Source of the DNA: UKL13-2 sp040006575
GTDB lineage: Bacteria > Pseudomonadota > Gammaproteobacteria > Burkholderiales > Usitatibacteraceae
NCBI GenBank assembly: GCA_040006575.1
Contig: JBDTWS010000048.1
Span: 1 to 23,179 of the forward strand
Direction: 5' to 3'
DNA: 23,179 nucleotides
The first letter of the stretch is position 1. The number at the start of each line of letters is the position of its first letter. The position numbers and the translations under genes are program-made. The notes beneath the pieces are model-generated. The model was not told the DNA's origin. It worked only from the letters and a program-made list of their open reading frames with translations, and did not search any database. Shown here piece by piece: positions 7,235-14,824 of this stretch.

Positions 7235-7939
7235 TCAGGTTTCCTCTTTCAACAAAATGCGCGCCAGCGTGAGGTCCGACGCATACGTCACCTTGAGATT
7301 CGCACCTTCACCCATCACCAGTTTCGGCTGGTGGCCCAGCGCTTCAATGGCCTGCGCTTCGTCGGTCGCCGCCGGCATGCGCTGCATCGCAGTGCGCAAT
7401 AAACCGTAGCGGAACATCTGCGGCGTCTGCGCGCGCCAGATGCCTTCGCGGGGAATGGTCGATTCCACACGCAGGTTGCCATCGTCGCGCTTAATGGTGT
7501 CGGCCAGCGGCAGCGCCAGCAGGCCGCCGACGCGATCTTCCTCAAGCTCGTCGATGAATTGTTCAATCAGTTCGGTGCGAAGACAGGGACGCGCCGCATC
7601 GTGCACCATCACCCAGTCATCCGGCCCCAGTTCATCGGCCAGCGCATTCAAGCCATTGAGCACACTGGCGCCGCGCGCCGCACCTCCCACCGAAACGGTG
7701 GTGACGCGAGAGCCCAGCGTGCGCCCCGGCTCGGCATCGGCCATCAGGGGTTGCCAGTGACGGTCCTCAGGAGACAACACCACCGAAATCCGCGTGATAC
7801 GTGATACGCGGCTCAATGCGGCCAGCGCGTGATACACCAGCGGACGCCCGTTAACCTCAAGATACTGTTTTGGCACCGTATCGCCGACACGGGTGCCGGT
7901 TCCCGCGGCGGGAACCAGTGCGATGATTTTTTCTCTCAT
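7235..7939 (-). CDS. ispD: 2-C-methyl-D-erythritol 4-phosphate cytidylyltransferase IspD
   Basis: The third enzyme of the MEP pathway, joining CTP and methylerythritol 4-phosphate. The protein begins MREKIIALVPAAGTGTRVG, with R17 and K24 (VPKQYL) of the CTP-binding loop. It then has GGAARGASVLNGL, VHDAARPCL, LADTIKR, RAQTPQMF and TDEAQAIEALG, all family signatures. I take the ATG at 7939 (234 residues). The frame stays open to a TTG at 7948, but neither start has a strong Shine-Dalgarno. ispF follows 2 bases downstream. Unlike in many gammaproteobacteria, no ftsB precedes it; the upstream neighbour is the divergent mltF. Confidence 0.96.
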   Translation of the reverse strand: MREKIIALVPAAGTGTRVGDTVPKQYLEVNGRPLVYHALAALSRVSRITRISVVLSPEDRHWQPLMADAEPGRTLGSRVTTVSVGGAARGASVLNGLNALADELGPDDWVMVHDAARPCLRTELIEQFIDELEEDRVGGLLALPLADTIKRDDGNLRVESTIPREGIWRAQTPQMFRYGLLRTAMQRMPAATDEAQAIEALGHQPKLVMGEGANLKVTYASDLTLARILLKEET

Positions 7940-8125
7940 GACCTGCAATGGTGGGAATGCACAAGACAGTGCGCATTATCGCATCGTGTGGGCATATTCC
8001 AGACAAAGGCGTGATCTTGAATCGCGCGCAAAGCGCCGCACTTCATACCGGAATCGAGGTGCCGGGACCCACGCATTTCCTCGTTTAAACTGTAGCCATT
8101 CAACACAGCGGCGACACTTGTATAA
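7940..8125. promoter_or_regulatory. Divergent intergenic region between ispD and mltF
   Basis: About 186 bases between two divergent genes must contain promoters for both. I see no strong sigma-70 match, no hairpin and no convincing small ORF. The mltF start has only an A/T-rich TTGTATAA immediately before its ATG and no Shine-Dalgarno, so this ATG could be read leaderlessly or weakly. Confidence 0.45.
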
Positions 8126-9649
8126 ATGAAGAGCCGGTATATCGTCCCGATTACTGTCGCTGTTGCCCTAGTCGCCGCCATTGCCTTCCTGGTCATTACG
8201 CTTGGACCCGGTATGCGGAAATCCTCGTATGCGCCCAGCTGGATGCGCGAGACGCTGAAGGCGCCGCGCGAGACCGGCGAGCTGGTGATCCTCACGTTGC
8301 GCGGCCCCACCACCACGCAGGACCTGCCCACGGCCGGCAAGGGCAAGGACGATACGCAGACCGGATTTGAGCATGACCTTGCCACGCTGTTCGCCAAGGA
8401 GCTGGGCGTGGAGCCGCGCTTTGTGGTGATGCCTAGCTATAAGAAACTCATCGAAGCGCTGCGGGAAAATCGGGGGCATATCGCGGCCGCCGGCATCACA
8501 CCGACGGTGGATTTGCGCAACGAATTTGCCTTCAGTCCCAGCTATCGGCTGATCCAGTACCAGCTGGTCTATCGCGCCGATGAGCCGAAGCCCAAGTCGA
8601 TGCGTGATACGGCGAAAAAAAGTGTCGCCGTCATTGCCGAAACACCGGCACACGATCTTCTGCGCGAATTGACCGGGGACTATCCGGAAATGATCCTGGA
8701 CGTGCAGCCGCATGAAATGACCCAGGATGACCTGTTGCAGCGGCTCGACGACAAGGCCAGCGATTACGCCCTGGTCGACGCCATCGGCTTTGCCGTGGGA
8801 AAACGCCTTCATCCTGACCTGGCCAGCGCGTTCAATGTCGGCCGCGAAAACAAGGTCTCGTGGGCCTTCGCGCCCATCGCCGATTACGACCTGCAGCGCA
8901 GCGTCGTGCTGTTCTTCGACAAGATCCGCCAGAACGGCACACTCACGCGATTAATGGACCGCTACTACGGCCACATCAATCGCATACAGCCGGTGGACGC
9001 CGAAAGCCTGCTTGAAAAAGTGCAGACACTGCTGCCGAAATTGCGCTCGCATTTTCATGAGGCGCAGCAATTGACGGGAATCGACTGGCGCGTGCTGGCC
9101 GCCATCGGCTACCAGGAATCGCACTGGGAAGCGACGGCCACGTCACCCACCGGTGTTCGCGGGTTGATGATGCTCACCGAGGACACGGCCGACCGCATGG
9201 GTGTCAAGAACCGACTCGACCCGCGCGAATCGATTATCGGCGGCGCAAAATACCTGCAACTGTTGCGCGATACCATTCCAGATCGAATTGTCGAGCCGGA
9301 TCGCACCTGGCTGGCACTGGCCGCCTACAACCAGGGCTACGGCCACCTTGAGGACGCACGCATCCTCACGCAACGCATGAAACTCAATGCCGATTCTTGG
9401 CTGGATGTGCGCAAGGCCTACGCAAAACTGAAGGACCCGGAAGTGCATGCCGGACTCAAATTCGGTTTTGCACGCGGTGATGAAGCGGTGCAGTTCGTCG
9501 AGAACATCCGCAATTATACCGACATCATCAACCGCCTGGAACGGCCGCTGGAACTGGACATCCACCATGACCTGCTGCTCACGGATTCGAGCGCATCCCC
9601 GTTACGCAAGAAAGATCAGGCTTCCTCGAACGTCTCCAGCGGCAAATGA
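8126..9649 (+). CDS. mltF: Membrane-bound lytic murein transglycosylase F
   Basis: A 507-residue periplasmic enzyme that cleaves the MurNAc-GlcNAc bond to anhydro-muropeptides during cell-wall turnover. Residues 5-27 form an uncleaved-looking hydrophobic anchor or signal. A family-3 solute-binding-like regulatory domain spans about 50-275 (TGFEHDLATLFAKELGVEP, IAAAGITPT). The C-terminal SLT domain (about 310-430) has the catalytic glutamate E331 in IGYQESHWEATATSPTGVRG, then LMMLTEDTADRMGV and LAAYNQGYGHLEDARIL. Length and domain order match E. coli MltF (518 residues). The last 34 bases overlap the end of the convergent phosphatase gene. No lipobox is visible, so anchoring is probably through the N-terminal helix. 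Confidence 0.94.
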   Translation: MKSRYIVPITVAVALVAAIAFLVITLGPGMRKSSYAPSWMRETLKAPRETGELVILTLRGPTTTQDLPTAGKGKDDTQTGFEHDLATLFAKELGVEPRFVVMPSYKKLIEALRENRGHIAAAGITPTVDLRNEFAFSPSYRLIQYQLVYRADEPKPKSMRDTAKKSVAVIAETPAHDLLRELTGDYPEMILDVQPHEMTQDDLLQRLDDKASDYALVDAIGFAVGKRLHPDLASAFNVGRENKVSWAFAPIADYDLQRSVVLFFDKIRQNGTLTRLMDRYYGHINRIQPVDAESLLEKVQTLLPKLRSHFHEAQQLTGIDWRVLAAIGYQESHWEATATSPTGVRGLMMLTEDTADRMGVKNRLDPRESIIGGAKYLQLLRDTIPDRIVEPDRTWLALAAYNQGYGHLEDARILTQRMKLNADSWLDVRKAYAKLKDPEVHAGLKFGFARGDEAVQFVENIRNYTDIINRLERPLELDIHHDLLLTDSSASPLRKKDQASSNVSSGK

Positions 9650-10263
9650 GATGAATCAGCCCAGACATCGAGACGCCATGTGCCGTCCTCGATAACGACG
9701 CGGTTGTAGGCAACGTTGGGAATCTCGATCCAGTCGCTGCCGGCGATGGGCATGTCCTTCAGCCAGCGATAGATCACACCCAGCACGCCGCCATGCGTGA
9801 CGATGAGCACGCGTTTTCCGGCGTGCGTCTCCGCGATTTCCTGCAGGACGGCAATGATGCGGTCGTGAAATTGACGCCGACTCTCACCGCCTTCGAGGGA
9901 CAACTCCAGGTCGGGACTTTCCGAACGGACGCGCGCAAAAAGCTCGATATATAGCGCATCGAGTTCGGCGTAAGTCTTTCCTTCGCCCACGCCGAAACAG
10001 CGTTCTCGCAATGCGGCTTCATTACGGATGGGCAGCGCCATTTTTTCTGAAAGGATGCCTGCCGTGCGCTGCACGCGCGGCAGGTCGCTCGCGACCACAT
10101 GATCAAACATTTCCGCCTGCAAGCGCACAGCGCAGGCTTCCGCCTGCGCTACGCCTTCCACTGTCAGCGCGCTATCCAAATGTCCCTGGATGCGCCCTTC
10201 GCGATTCCACTCGGTTTCGCCATGGCGGATGATGACCAGTGTGGTCACACTCGCAGCACTCAT
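9616..10263 (-). CDS. Histidine phosphatase family protein (GpmB/CobC-like)
   Basis: A 215-residue phosphoglycerate-mutase-superfamily protein. H14 in VIIRHGETEWN is the phosphohistidine. The second arginine appears in ASDLPRVQRTA, an ERCFGVGEG loop supplies the acid residue, and H157 lies in VTHGGVLGV. The substrate cannot be read from sequence: the family includes dPGM-like GpmB, alpha-ribazole phosphatase and phosphoserine phosphatases. It begins 3 bases after serS and is therefore probably co-transcribed with it. A phosphoserine phosphatase would fit that neighbour but this is speculative. Its 3' end runs 34 bases into the oppositely oriented mltF. Confidence 0.9.
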   Translation of the reverse strand: MSAASVTTLVIIRHGETEWNREGRIQGHLDSALTVEGVAQAEACAVRLQAEMFDHVVASDLPRVQRTAGILSEKMALPIRNEAALRERCFGVGEGKTYAELDALYIELFARVRSESPDLELSLEGGESRRQFHDRIIAVLQEIAETHAGKRVLIVTHGGVLGVIYRWLKDMPIAGSDWIEIPNVAYNRVVIEDGTWRLDVWADSSHLPLETFEEA

Positions 10264-10266
10264 GCC

Positions 10267-11544
10267 TTACTTCACCGCTTCCAGTCTTGTCATGCCCGCC
10301 ATGTACGGCAACAGCGCAGCCGGAATCGTCACACTGCCGTCCGCATTCTGGTTGTTCTCCAGGATCGCCACCAGCGTGCGCCCCACGGCCAGTCCCGAGC
10401 CGTTGACGGTATGCAGGTATTCGGTCTTGCCCTGCGCATTCTTGAAGCGCGCCATCATGCGCCGCGCCTGGAACGCCTCGAAGTTCGAGCAGCTTGAAAT
10501 CTCGCGATAGGCATTTTGCGCGGGCAGCCAGACTTCCAGGTCATACGTCTTTGTCGAGGCAAAACCCATATCGCCAGTGCATAGCAGCATGGTGCGGAAC
10601 GGCAGCTCCAGGTTCTTCAGGATATTTTCCGCATGCGCCGTCAGCTGCTCATGCGCGTCGTTTGAATTTTCCGGCGTCACGATTTGCACCATCTCGACCT
10701 TGTCGAACTGGTGCTGGCGAATCATCCCGCGCGTATCGCGGCCATAGCTGCCTGCCTCGGAGCGGAAGCACGGGCTGTGACAGGCGTATTTGAGCGGAAG
10801 CTCTTTCGCGTCCACAATGGTGTCACGCACGAAATTCGTCACGGGATATTCCGCGGTCGGAATCAGGTACAGGTCGCGGCCTTCGAGCTTGAACAAATCA
10901 TCCTTGAATTTCTCCAGGCTCGACACACCATCGGCGCATTCGCCGCTGACCATGTAGGGCACATATACCTCGCCGTAGCCATGCTCTTCCGTATGCGTAT
11001 TGAGCATGAACTGCGCGATGGCGCGATGCAGGCGCGCAACGCCGCCCTTGAGCACCGAGAATCGCGCGCCGCTCAATTTTGAGGCGGTGTCGAAATCGAT
11101 TCCACCGAGCGATGCGCCCAGGTCCACGTGGTCTTTCACCGTGAAATCGAATGTCCTGGGCGTTCCCCATTTGCGCACTTCTACGTTCTCATCGGCGTCT
11201 TTGCCGGCAGGCACATCGGCACGCGGAATGTTGGGAATGGTGCGCAGGAATTTATTCAGCTTTTCCTGCAGTGCGCCGAGCTCGGTTTCATTGATTTTCT
11301 GTGCGTCACCCAGCCCACCGACCTCCGCCATCACTGCCGTGGTGTCTTCGCCCTTGCCTTTCAGCATGCCGATCTGCTTTGACAGCGAATTGCGCCTGGC
11401 CTGGAGTTCTTCGGTTTTGGTTTGCAGTATTTTTCGCTGGTCTTCGAGCGTGCGGAAGATCGCTTCGTCGAAGGTGACGCCGCGTCGCGCCAGGCCGGCA
11501 GTCACGCCGGGCAGGTCTTTCCTGAGTTGTTGAATGTCTAGCAT
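10267..11544 (-). CDS. serS: Seryl-tRNA synthetase
   Basis: A 425-residue class II aminoacyl-tRNA synthetase that charges tRNA-Ser (and tRNA-Sec where present). The N-terminal 110 residues form the long antiparallel coiled coil that contacts the tRNA long arm (RKILQTKTEELQARRNSLSKQ). The catalytic core has IPTAEYPVTNF, motif 2 CFRSEAGSYGRDTRGMIRQH followed by QFDKVEM, and motif 3 NGSGLAVGRTLVAILEN. Length is normal. An AAGGA lies six bases before the ATG. It follows rarA after a 229-base gap and precedes the phosphatase by 3 bases. The rarA-serS order is common in beta- and gammaproteobacteria. Confidence 0.97.
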   Translation of the reverse strand: MLDIQQLRKDLPGVTAGLARRGVTFDEAIFRTLEDQRKILQTKTEELQARRNSLSKQIGMLKGKGEDTTAVMAEVGGLGDAQKINETELGALQEKLNKFLRTIPNIPRADVPAGKDADENVEVRKWGTPRTFDFTVKDHVDLGASLGGIDFDTASKLSGARFSVLKGGVARLHRAIAQFMLNTHTEEHGYGEVYVPYMVSGECADGVSSLEKFKDDLFKLEGRDLYLIPTAEYPVTNFVRDTIVDAKELPLKYACHSPCFRSEAGSYGRDTRGMIRQHQFDKVEMVQIVTPENSNDAHEQLTAHAENILKNLELPFRTMLLCTGDMGFASTKTYDLEVWLPAQNAYREISSCSNFEAFQARRMMARFKNAQGKTEYLHTVNGSGLAVGRTLVAILENNQNADGSVTIPAALLPYMAGMTRLEAVK

Positions 11545-11773
11545 GATGATTCCTTGATTAGTGCAATGTCTTCAAAGCGTCTACCGTGCCCGCATGCGCA
11601 ACTACATACGCAGGCAAGCGGGATGACGAACTCAATGGGGGCAAATCGGATCTTTCGCGCACGCCTTCAACAGGCGACCGAAGACGTACGCTACCTGGAT
11701 CGAGAGGAGCGGCTGGAGGGGTTGGTACGAAAATTCGTACTCAGTTTGGTACGCAGAGGTGTGACAAACCAGT
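11545..11773. promoter_or_regulatory. rarA-serS intergenic region with a perfect 16-base palindrome
   Basis: Between rarA and serS, both on minus, are 229 bases without a convincing gene. They hold a perfect inverted repeat at 11725-11740 (7-base arms GTACGAA/TTCGTAC, 2-base spacer). A direct repeat TTGGTACG occurs at 11722-11729 and 11746-11753. The palindrome could be a regulator-binding site or RNA hairpin upstream of serS. It is not followed by a T run. Open frames crossing this stretch are short or run antisense into rarA. Confidence 0.4.
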
Positions 11774-13171
11774 TCATGACCCGGATTTTCCATCAAGATC
11801 GCGTAAATGCGCAAGTTTTTCGCGAATCTTCGCTTCCAGCCCGCGCTCGGTGGGCCGGTACCATTCGGGGCGTTGCATGCCATCGGGAAAATAAGTCTCG
11901 CCCGCCGCATAGCCTTCGGCTTCGTCGTGGGCATAGCGATAATCCTTGCCCATGCCGAGGTTTTTCATGAGCTTGGTAGGTGCATTGCGTATGTGCATCG
12001 GCACCGGGCGCGATTCATCCTGCGCAATAAAGGCGCGCGCTTCGTTGTACGCGTTGTAGACCGCGTTCGATTTGGCGGCGATGGCGAGATACACCACCGC
12101 CTCCGCCAGGGCCAGTTCACCTTCGGGCGAACCCAGGCGCTCATAGACATTTGCCGCCGCCAGCGTGATATCGAGCGCACGCGGATCGGCCAGGCCGATA
12201 TCCTCGACCGCCATGCGGATGATGCGCCGCGCCAGGTAGCGCGGATCCGCGCCGCCGTCGAGCATGCGGCAGAACCAGTACAGCGACGCATCGGCATCGG
12301 AGCCGCGTACGCTCTTGTGCAGGGCGGATATCTGGTCATAAAAATTATCGCCGCCCTTGTCGAAGCGGCGCGCCGCGCGGGCGAGAACGCTCTCGACAAA
12401 CTTGATATCGACCGTCTTCCTGCCGCTGCTACTCACTGCGGTCGCAAGCTGTTCCACCAGATTGATCAGCCGCCGCCCATCGCCGTCGGCCATGCCGATC
12501 ATGCGTTGCCGCGCATCCGCATCAATCGCAACTTCCACATCGGCGTCCGTTCGCCCTGAGCCCGCCGAAGGGTCGCCCACGGAATCACCCTCCGTCCGCA
12601 TCGCCACCAAAACCGCCCGATCAAACATCTTCCCCAACGCCTCATCATCCAGCGGCTTCAACACATACACCGAAGCCCGCGACAGCAACGCGTTGTTCAA
12701 TTCGAACGAAGGATTCTCCGTCGTGGCACCGATAAACGTCACCAGCCCCGATTCAACATGCGGTAAAAATGCGTCCTGCTGGCTTTTATTGAAGCGATGT
12801 ACTTCATCGACAAACAGGATGGTGCGGCGATTGAGGTTGTCGCGATTCACCTGTGCTCGCTCGATGGCCTCGCGAATTTCCTTCACGCCGGACAGCACGG
12901 CGGAAAGCGCGATGAAATCGGATTCGAACGCGTGCGCCATCAGGCGTGCGATCGTGGTCTTGCCCACGCCGGGCGGGCCCCACAAGATCATTGAATGCGG
13001 CTTGCCGGAATCGAAGGCAATGCGCAGCGGCATGCCTTCGCCGGTCAAATGTTCCTGGCCAATGACTTCTGCGAGCGCGCGCGGACGCAACCGCTCCGCC
13101 AGCGGAACGTTGCTGTCCTCGCGGGAAGAATCGGCGGGTGGTGGCGAAATGGCGGAAAAAAGGTCCATCAC
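11774..13171 (-). CDS. rarA: RarA (MgsA) replication-associated recombination AAA+ ATPase
   Basis: A 465-residue clamp-loader-like AAA+ protein acting at stalled replication forks. The N terminus begins MMDLFSAISPPP, and LAERLRPRALAEVIGQEHL precedes the Walker A motif WGPPGVGKTT (about 64-73). Walker B is FVDEVHRFNKSQQDAFLP, and GATTENPSFELNNALLSR is the family sensor-1 region. The C-terminal tetramerisation half contains DNFYDQISALHKSVRGSD and LYWFCRMLDGGADPRYLARR. It is about 18 residues longer than E. coli RarA (447), and the excess fits an insertion near residues 192-209. That insertion contains GDPSAGSGRTD, encoded by a dispersed-repeat-like sequence. lolA, often next to rarA, is not upstream here. 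Confidence 0.95.
   Translation of the reverse strand: MMDLFSAISPPPADSSREDSNVPLAERLRPRALAEVIGQEHLTGEGMPLRIAFDSGKPHSMILWGPPGVGKTTIARLMAHAFESDFIALSAVLSGVKEIREAIERAQVNRDNLNRRTILFVDEVHRFNKSQQDAFLPHVESGLVTFIGATTENPSFELNNALLSRASVYVLKPLDDEALGKMFDRAVLVAMRTEGDSVGDPSAGSGRTDADVEVAIDADARQRMIGMADGDGRRLINLVEQLATAVSSSGRKTVDIKFVESVLARAARRFDKGGDNFYDQISALHKSVRGSDADASLYWFCRMLDGGADPRYLARRIIRMAVEDIGLADPRALDITLAAANVYERLGSPEGELALAEAVVYLAIAAKSNAVYNAYNEARAFIAQDESRPVPMHIRNAPTKLMKNLGMGKDYRYAHDEAEGYAAGETYFPDGMQRPEWYRPTERGLEAKIREKLAHLRDLDGKSGS
12547..12572. repeat. Dispersed-repeat-like 26-mer in frame inside rarA
   Basis: The 26 bases start CCGTTCGCCCTGAGC and end CCGAAGGG. They match the pattern of an imperfectly palindromic repeat (CGTTCG...CTGAGC...CGAAGG) that I recall as scattered through many proteobacterial genomes. 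Read on the minus strand it encodes residues 201-207 and parts of its neighbours in RarA without breaking the frame. Only one copy occurs in this window, so the repeat status rests on memory rather than on the window itself. Confidence 0.55.
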
Positions 13172-13194
13172 GAAAATTGATATTTTTCAATTAC

Positions 13195-13260
13195 AAACTC
13201 AAGCGTTGGCGCGGCTTAGCGGCCATTCATAGCTGGAGAGCCGCCCCAGTGCTGGAGTCC
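13195..13260. repeat. Dispersed imperfect palindrome, copy B
   Basis: A 66-base element with 23-base arms (13195-13217 and 13238-13260) that pair at 16 of 23 positions when one is reverse-complemented. It aligns without gaps to copy C over about 50 bases (about 36 identical), including AAACTC, TTGGCGCG and CCATNNATNGCTG, then GCCGC. It lies in the 255-base divergent region between rarA and the DUF2164 gene, the rest of which shows no recognisable feature beyond what must be promoters for both genes. Confidence 0.7.
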
Positions 13261-13426
13261 AGCGCTTTATTCGAGGCAATGTGCCGATGGTTCGACACCA
13301 CTGAATTATCGCCGTTCCACGTGCGTTCGCGTAAACCGCGATCGCATTGCTCGCCGCGTGTAAGATTCCCAAATTCGCGCTTGGCCACACAAATGCGCGT
13401 TTCTCTTTTCCCAATGTGAATCAAAC

Positions 13427-13699
13427 ATGACTATCGATATCGCCGATCCGCATCGCAAGGACGCGCTTCACTCGCTCCAGCGATATTTCCGCGAAAACAT
13501 GGACGAGGAAATCGGCACCTTGCGGGCCGAATCGCTGCTGCTGTATTTCCTGGAAGAACTGGGCCCGGTCATCTACAACCAGGCCGTCGCAGATGTGCAG
13601 GAACGCCTGCAGGCGCGCGTGATGGAAATTGATATGGAAATCCATGAGGAGCCGTTCCAGTACTGGCCGAAAATAGATCGTACGCGCCGGAAAAAATAA
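13427..13699 (+). CDS. DUF2164 family protein
   Basis: A 90-residue soluble acidic protein. The order of LQRYFRENMDEEIGTLRAE, LLYFLEELGPVIYNQAVADV and a C-terminal EEPFQYW matches the DUF2164 family, whose function is unknown. No signal peptide or membrane segment is present. The end is basic (DRTRRKK). No clear Shine-Dalgarno precedes the ATG. It stands alone, 29 bases before a secreted-protein gene in the same direction and downstream of palindromic repeat B. Identification is by recalled family pattern; function is unassigned. Confidence 0.85.
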   Translation: MTIDIADPHRKDALHSLQRYFRENMDEEIGTLRAESLLLYFLEELGPVIYNQAVADVQERLQARVMEIDMEIHEEPFQYWPKIDRTRRKK

Positions 13700-13728
13700 A
13701 GCTTTCCCCAAGACGCAAAGGAAAAAAC

Positions 13729-14295
13729 ATGCAGCGATTTTCGGCGTTTGCCTTGACCGGCCTGTTGCTGATCGCGCCGGCCGTGCTGGCCCAGCAGTTC
13801 TCACCCCCCGAGCAACTCGCGCATGCGGGGAAAATATACAAGCTGGCCTACAAGCAGGTTGCGCCCAACGGCCGTGCCATTTATGAATACACCACCAATG
13901 GCGAGCCGGTTGAAAACTGGACAACCATGATCACGCTGAATTACGGGAAGGGGATGAATGTCAGCGCGGAGCGATGGACCAATGTAATGAAGGCTTCGCT
14001 GGAACAAAAATCGCCCAAGGCACCCTTCCGCGTCCATGCCGCCGGAACGAGTGGCTACGCGCGCTTCGTGCTGGAGCCAGATCGCACCAATCCCACCTAC
14101 GAATCGAATGTGCACAAGAGTTTCCATATGGACAAGTGCGGCGGGCTGCTGGTTTACCAGTTTGCGGTCAAATCACCGGCAGGTGCGGACACGTCGGCCG
14201 CCGGCAAGGCTGCAACGCTGGAGGCAGTCAACAAAGAAAACGAGAAGCTTGCCGCTGAAATGGAGAAAAGCAGTTGGACGCCAGACTGTAAATAA
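13729..14295 (+). CDS. Secreted hypothetical protein
   Basis: A 188-residue protein with a typical Sec signal peptide (MQRFSAFALTGLLLIAPAVL, likely cleaved after AVLA, before QQF). The mature part has a beta-rich-looking stretch IYEYTTNGEPVENWTTMITL and a C-terminal helical, charged segment (KENEKLAAEMEKSS). C137 and C187 are the only cysteines and could form a disulfide in the periplasm. AAAGGAA precedes the ATG at good spacing. I do not recognise a named family. It may be paired with the next gene, another small secreted protein 55 bases downstream in the same direction. Confidence 0.82.
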   Translation: MQRFSAFALTGLLLIAPAVLAQQFSPPEQLAHAGKIYKLAYKQVAPNGRAIYEYTTNGEPVENWTTMITLNYGKGMNVSAERWTNVMKASLEQKSPKAPFRVHAAGTSGYARFVLEPDRTNPTYESNVHKSFHMDKCGGLLVYQFAVKSPAGADTSAAGKAATLEAVNKENEKLAAEMEKSSWTPDCK

Positions 14296-14350
14296 CCACC
14301 ACCCGCATTTGAGCCTGTCTCGCAAAGACTTCCACGCCGGAGGAAATATT

Positions 14351-14797
14351 GTGAAAACAAAAATTGTGTCCGCCGTTTCAGTCATCTCATCACCCATCAC
14401 CTGCCTGTCGCTCTGTCTTGCGATGTTTCCCCGCCTGGCCCAGGCCGAGCAACTTTCCCTGAAGCCCGGCGAATATGAAATCGTTTCGCGCATGGCCGTG
14501 CGCGGCAGCGCGATGCCGGCGGAGAAGAAGACGCGCTGCTTCAAGGAAGAGCAACTGTCCAATGTGGAAAACGTGTTCAACGTCCGCGCGATGGCAGGTT
14601 TTTGCCAGGTGAGTGGCGTGACAATCAACGCCGGAAAAATCAGCTACAAGGCCAACTGCCCCAGCTCGCTGGTGCAGGTTGAGGGGACGATAGGGGCCGA
14701 CAGCTACACAGTGGTGCGCACGCAGAAAGCCAAGGACGCCAAGGGCGCGGATGTGACGACCGAGTTCAAGGGCAAGTGGATCGGCATGTGCAAATAG
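14351..14797 (+). CDS. Secreted DUF3617-like protein
   Basis: A 148-residue exported protein starting at a GTG at 14351. The start is set by a strong GGAGGAA seven bases upstream and by the signal peptide it gives (hydrophobic core, then RLAQA before EQLSLKPGEYEI). The same frame is open far upstream, but that part overlaps the preceding gene out of frame and is not coding. The LKPGEYEIVSRM opening followed by spaced cysteines (TRCFKEE, GFCQVSG, ANCPSS and a terminal GMCK) fits the DUF3617 pattern of small periplasmic proteins of unknown function. Four cysteines suggest two disulfides. Family assignment is by pattern only. Confidence 0.8.
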   Translation: MKTKIVSAVSVISSPITCLSLCLAMFPRLAQAEQLSLKPGEYEIVSRMAVRGSAMPAEKKTRCFKEEQLSNVENVFNVRAMAGFCQVSGVTINAGKISYKANCPSSLVQVEGTIGADSYTVVRTQKAKDAKGADVTTEFKGKWIGMCK

Positions 14798-14824
14798 TGG
14801 ACATCAACAACAGATGAAAGACAA

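Noticed and set aside
6717..7409. Plus-strand frames opposite ispF and ispD
   Set aside because: They are antisense shadows of two well-recognised MEP pathway genes.
11554..11970. Plus-strand 138-codon frame, and the minus-strand frame 11632-11934, in the rarA-serS gap
   Set aside because: Both run into the rarA coding region in the wrong frame or strand and resemble no family. A short peptide here cannot be excluded but is unsupported.
12357..13232. 291-codon plus-strand frame opposite rarA
   Set aside because: Antisense to the RarA AAA+ core; Ser/Arg-rich shadow translation without motifs.
14036..14350. Upstream extension of the DUF3617-like reading frame
   Set aside because: This part overlaps the preceding secreted-protein gene in another frame; the GTG at 14351 has the ribosome site and begins the signal peptide.
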